The position numbers were made by a program, and so were the translations under genes. The notes beneath the pieces were generated by a model, which was not told where the DNA came from, made no database searches, and saw nothing but the letters and a program-made list of their open reading frames with translations. A stretch of 64,000 bases of DNA from Imbricaverruca yamaguchii (lineage: Eukaryota; Arthropoda; Thecostraca; Neoverrucidae): assembly GCA_034440575.1 (NCBI GenBank), contig JAOTOL010001641.1, positions 2,940,001 through 3,004,000 on the forward strand. The letters are read 5' to 3'. This document shows, in pieces, positions 59,719 through 64,000 of the stretch; the first letter of the stretch is position 1, and each line of letters starts with the position of its first letter.

Positions 59719-61162
59719 TCATGACAGGACGGCAGCGGCCTCACCGGTCGCCAGCATCTGAGGTTCCACAGGCGTCGCGGCGTGTCCCGACAGCAGCTCG
59801 TCGAGCTCGGCCTCGATCTCGGCAGCCTCGCTGGCATCAACAGGCGACATGGGCCGCGCCAGTGCCGCCTGCATGTCTTCCTGATCCTCCAGAGCCTGTA
59901 CATGGGTCGCATTGACAAAGCTCACAGAGGGAAGTGAAACATTCACACCCAGCATGCTACACCCCAAATAGCAGTAACTGAAATTTTCAGTATAGCGTCA
60001 ATAACTGCCATGATGTATGATCTGGAAATTGCTGGTGGAATGATAGGTGATAGGATGCGTAATTATAAATTCTGAACTTTGGACCTGGTGACGCAGAAAA
60101 TTGACAAGAATGAACATAATTAATTAAATTTTTGCATCATCAAAGTAAATATCATCACTTAATTATCATAATTCATGTGGTGATTTATGATCCATGATTA
60201 TCTTGGATAATTTCGGTAGGCACATACCGCCGGAAGGACACAAGCATTCATTTAGTGGTAATATGCCTAAGAAGTAGTCATGAACACGACCGGGTGAAGT
60301 GCAAAAAATATACTTTCAAAAATGATGATTGGAAATAAATATGGTGCCTGTTTGCAGCAAATTCCTCAATTGAGGTAAATATGCTCAGGTGATGGACGTC
60401 ACATTTTCTTCAGACGTTTTTAGATCACAAGACTCCAAATTCACATTCGGTGATTATTTTAACCCTAGAAACTCAAAGAAAAACAAAAGACTTGGGTAGC
60501 CATTCATATGAGCCAAGTTGTGAGTGTCTGATCTGACCTGGCCAGTTAACCATGCACGTTACGGAGTCAAATGAGGTGTGGAAGGCCTCACTCGACATAA
60601 CCAAGACTATACTCTGGGTCTTAGATCGCGGCTTCAACAAAAATAGATTCGATACATGGCACGGCTGAGGCTGCAGATAATGGAACTGCGGGAAAAGTTT
60701 AACTTGCCACGCCCTGTAGGGCTATTGGCTGGTAAGCTTTTTAATCGTGTTTCATAGACTTCGTCTCGCGACGAGCAATTCGCTGGTTCTGTCTCGCGAC
60801 TTTATCTCACTTTGGGGGAGATATGGTGATACCCCACTCGGACGGGTAGGCTGGCCAAGTTGACTTGACATATCTACCACTTGCCAAAGTTGAGAAAATT
60901 ACCAGACTTACAATACGAGACATGAATCGCTGCGTTCAAGGCTTGAACACAATACAATAAGTTCCACAAAAAGGACAACAGTACATTTTGTCCACGCAAT
61001 CCTTTTTTGAGTCCCCTCTCCACATGTGGGTGGTTCGCCCGGCGTGGCGCAAATGTCACGTACCTCGACACAGTTGGCCACCACCTCGTCCACCCTGTCG
61101 ACGGTGACGTCACCGAACGCTCCTTTAACGGCGGCCGTGCCCCGCGAGAGGGCGTCCAGCAC
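59719..61162 (-). CDS. CHMP7: CHMP7-like ESCRT-III protein, last two exons
   Basis: The exon at 61162-61064 (99 bp, phase 0; acceptor TCGGTAG, donor GTACGT) encodes Val-Leu-Asp-Ala-Leu...Lys-Gly-Ala-Phe-Gly-Asp-Val-Thr-Val-Asp-Arg-Val-Asp-Glu. This matches the Val-Phe-Asn-Ala...Asp-Val-Thr-Val-Glu-Lys-Ala-Glu region of vertebrate CHMP7. The exon at 59895-59719 (acceptor TGTACAG) continues Asp-Gln-Glu-Asp-Met-Gln-x-Ala-Leu-Ala and an acidic Glu-Ile-Glu-Ala-Glu-Leu-Asp-Glu-Leu-Leu helix, then stops. CHMP7 nucleates ESCRT-III at the nuclear envelope and endosomes. The C-terminus is shorter than in vertebrates. A good donor (GTGAGG at 59744) inside the last exon could splice to a further exon instead. 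Upstream exons are not in the window or not recognised. Confidence 0.7.
59900..61060 (-). other. Intron of the CHMP7-like gene
   Basis: About 1.17 kb between the two exons, AT-rich, with no repeat I recognise. Confidence 0.6.
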
Positions 61163-61385
61163 CTACCGAGATAGGCAGACATCAGACGCCGACACAACGA
61201 GCAAACAACTCGCAGCTGCACACGATGATTTACAGACAATACGCGTGACCTTCAAATAGGAAGAAGATACATCGCTTTAGTATTATCTTTGATTATCCCA
61301 GCGATAACCGTTCTTGGTTATGCCGTTATTTGAGAAATTCCCGTTGATTCCACATAAATGCACTGCCATTTGGCACGAACACAGT

Positions 61386-61444
61386 TGATCGATTTATTAT
61401 TTGGGCTTAAGGGCGCGCCAACTGCAAGGTCATTTAGCGCCCAT
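61386..61444 (-). mobile_element. Micro hairpin element, reference copy, perfect 13-bp duplication
   Basis: A 59-base insertion (plus strand TTATTTGGGCTTAAGGGCGC...CAACTGCAAGGTCATTTAGCGCCCAT) is flanked by perfect GCACGAACACAGT copies (61373-61385 and 61445-61457). GGGCGC and GCGCCC pair as an outer stem. In some copies an inner GAC/GTC stem also pairs. Read on the minus strand it is a hairpin followed by an A/C-rich CCAAATAA tail, like a minimal SINE. Confidence 0.9.
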
Positions 61445-61459
61445 GCACGAACACAGTAT

Positions 61460-62380
61460 CCCACATGAAACACCAGCTTAACGGACGCGGCGGAGGGCCC
61501 CTCTCATAATGTGAACCGGAGGGGATTCCGCTCTTCCCCCATAAGATCTCAGAAACGCTTCCACACAACCTGGAGGGGAGATTACGGTTGTATCGAATTG
61601 TGGATATACGTTTGATAATAGGTCAATGCATTAAATGTCAGATGAGGTTGAAATAGGCCGGCACGCTCCGCCGCCCCGACGAAACTTGTGTCGCCTTGAA
61701 CCCCAGTCGCCCGGTTGGTCAACTTTACACCCCACAGTTTCTATACTTACCAACGTATTTCGGAAAAGATTATTCCTTAAGATAAGGACGATACATTTAT
61801 AATGTATCGTCAAAAAAAAAACAGGATGGATGGCCGGATTCCGCCCTCACCCTCTTCAGGGCGCGTTAAAAGGAATAGGTATAGTGAGAGCCAATGGAAT
61901 GGTACACACAGGCCAGGTATGGGTAGAGTGATAAACGAGGGCAAGTACTGGGACAGCACATTGACAACCTGGATATGGGTAGGGCAGTCTAGATATACGT
62001 GCAGTAGTAGGCAGGTAGTGCACCGAGATAGACACTACGGGCAAAAGATGTGCAAAATTGGAGACGAGATGCAAGTATCGACAACCAAAATAGTGTGGCG
62101 ATAACCAAGAAGCACACTCAGTGATAGAAGACATATGGACGTAGTGGCCGTCGCTGTAAAGGTACAGTGGTAACCGAGATCGGGCACTGGCAGCCAAAAC
62201 ACTGGTATGATGGCAGACGACACACATGCATAGTGATAACTAAGTGATGGGCAATTACTGAAGCTAAACACAAGTTTGCTATTTGGGTTTTATGCCGCAT
62301 CGACGTCATTCTGCCATCCAAGGGCGAAAGGACGTATCCCAGGTTTTGAACATATTCAGGATAGCTGTTCTTGTGTTTGT
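61460..62380. other. Gene-free sequence with family R3 copy and micro-element relic
   Basis: 61489-61870 carries family R3 blocks (GGAGGGCCCCTCTCATAA, ATTCCGC, AGATCTCAGAAAC, GGGCGCGTTAAAAGG). A perfect hairpin GACGATACATT lies at 61787-61811. A degenerate micro hairpin element lies at about 62277-62312. Confidence 0.55.
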
Positions 62381-62384
62381 CATT

Positions 62385-62880
62385 TTCTCAGATTCTGGGT
62401 GGCCCATTCCACGACAAATCGACAAGAGTGTAACGCCCATAATTATATCTTTGAATGGTAATAATTGTGGGGTTATCGGATGCGCCGAATCCAGCTGTGC
62501 TTTTTTGTAAAGATCAGGTTACGGTCCAGTCATAGCCTGGGACATTTTTGAGATTCCACCTAACAGGGGTGCCTTTTGAGGTTCTTAACACTATGAAGAA
62601 CAATCCGAATTGTGCAAAAGTATTTATTGGTGAACTAACAATAATCCACCGCATCTTTTGGTTATTTCGGGATTTTAGGTTACGGGCTAGTTCAAAATTG
62701 TGACCTCGGGTCATGTTGCCTACTTTAACTTTCGGAACAGTCGCAATGCAATTTGAAAGTGCAAAAATGAAGTTAGATGTGGTATCCTCCAAAGGACAAA
62801 AGTATGCTCTTAAAATTATACATATCCGTCATAAATTTGGCGTGCATGGTTGTTTTTGCGCCGGTTTATAGTGGCCAGTC
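62385..62880 (+). repeat. Dispersed repeat family R1, copy 2
   Basis: Aligns with 12540-13090 in the same orientation, with the same ordered landmarks, at roughly 75-80% identity. Confidence 0.85.
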
Positions 62881-63039
62881 TTAATATTTGCTTAGAAAAG
62901 TATATTACTGAAATACATTTTGACGTTTGAGGCACGTGATTGGATGAGAATGCTAGTCATCTGATCTTGAGTGTTGGGTTGCACAAGTGTTCTAACTCAG
63001 TGTGCGGTCAAGGATTAAACAGAAATGGCAGAAATTCCT

Positions 63040-63330
63040 CAGAATTGTGGCAGGTGGCCCATCCGACGACAAATTGACAAGCCAAGTGGCCAGAAATCAC
63101 CATACACTTCAGAGTTCGATGAAAATACTTATTTAGAAGGTTTAGTTTGTCTCCATAATACAGCTGTGATTTTGAGAGATTTGAGCAACGGTTAGGGATA
63201 TATATCCTCAACATTTTTGAGAGGTCGTCTAGGTCTTTGGAGGCCTGGAACTCGATGAAGAGCAACACGACTTGCACGAAGCTATATAACACTGAACCTG
63301 TCAGAATCCACCAACTCTTGTGTCGATTTT
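63040..63330 (+). repeat. Dispersed repeat family R1, copy 3 (partial)
   Basis: GGTGGCCCATCCGACGACAAATTGACAAG, CAGCTGTGATTTT, ACATTTTTGAGAGGTCGTCT, AACTCGATGAAGAGCAA and CAGAATCCACCAACTCTTG follow the family order. With copy 2 it forms a loose direct repeat about 650 bases apart. Confidence 0.75.
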
Positions 63331-63334
63331 TTTT

Positions 63335-64000
63335 GTCTACAACTTTTGTTCCCGCGTTTTTTTTTAAGCGTGAGCTTGTGACCTAAAATAAATCGACCTA
63401 GTTTGGCTTTCGAGAGTCAGTGCTATTTTGGAAATTCAAAAAAGACGAAGGGTGATTTGTTAAATCCTGATCGCCACATGTAAGGAGAAAAGGAATATAA
63501 ATGTTTTCACCTTATGCAATATATTTCTGCATCAATGTCAGCATATCAGAAATATACAATCATATTTCACCGACAACAGTGAAGGTTCTATAACACCGCC
63601 AATCACTGCAATATCAACTTTCTGGTGTTTCACATCACATTCTGGAGACGAAAAGATGAACCTCCTTGATTGAGTATGTGCATTTATCTTGAACTGTTTG
63701 AGAACAAACTTGGCATATCCGCACCCATCAACACATGTTCAGCATGATATGAATCGAGTTCGGTAATGAGCCCTCTACATGGGTGTAATAAAATAAATTA
63801 ACAGAATTGCACAATGCAACGCAATACAATAATTGTTGCAGTACAGTATTATAATATAATGCAAAGTAAAGATCTACATATATGTAAATCATCCCATACG
63901 TCGTCAGTATCCCAGTTCGGACTGATGATCTGCCACTGCAATAATATCAATCAACGTAATCTGTATCAGCACGCACACTAACACGTCTCACTTTACCAGC
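63335..64000. other. Gene-free sequence to the window end
   Basis: AT-rich DNA without a recognised exon or repeat. Upstream CHMP7 exons, expected further right, are not visible here. Confidence 0.45.

Overview
This is animal (metazoan) nuclear DNA, most likely from an invertebrate. It has spliced genes with conserved animal products, a Ty3/gypsy element carrying an envelope-like gene, LINE remnants, several tRNA-headed SINEs with clean target-site duplications, and many tandem and inverted repeats. The very GC-rich coding exons in a moderate-GC background, and the patchy CpG content, would suit an arthropod or other marine invertebrate. I cannot name the species.

Only the last ~10 kb holds recognisable host genes. 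SMIM8 (plus strand, coding exons 53800-53916 and 55726-55884) is followed 43 nt after its stop codon by an intronless ATG14/Barkor open reading frame (55928-57292). The spacing makes a shared, possibly two-cistron transcript likely. Tail-to-tail on the minus strand lie the last two exons seen of a CHMP7-like ESCRT-III gene (61064-61162 and 59719-59895). The rest of CHMP7 is presumably to the right, outside the window.

Left to right, the rest is mobile and repetitive DNA. 1-800: two minisatellites. 1480-2900: decayed R2/NeSL-like LINE reverse transcriptase with a SINE inside. 3297-4788: 67-bp tandem array with a 260-bp higher-order repeat. 6634-7782: large imperfect inverted repeat, then a SINE. 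10000-10470: GA/TA/GA microsatellite. 11.2-14.5 kb: two degenerate ~20-bp arrays. 16959-20626: a near-identical ~290-bp inverted repeat 3.1 kb apart. 23045-23979: a TIR element. 25.6-26.9 kb: degenerate ~270-300-bp satellite. 28191-36250: minus-strand gypsy-type retrovirus-like element with gag, protease, RT, RNase H, integrase zinc domain (core missing), a repetitive acidic tail, an F-type envelope-like gene, and a chromodomain ORF placed after env. 37.67-39.36 kb: CR1/L2-like LINE. 37.5-47.2 kb: strongly CpG-depleted DNA with young CpG-rich insertions. 50354-53709: a DNA transposon with ~140-bp terminal inverted repeats and a nearly intact transposase.

The most unusual items are these: (i) a tiny (53-59 bp) hairpin element, present in at least four copies with its own 11-15-bp target-site duplications, all in one orientation; (ii) the SMIM8-ATG14 arrangement; (iii) the chromodomain ORF downstream of env; and (iv) the transposon at 50-53.7 kb, whose transposase family I recognise but cannot assign to a named superfamily.
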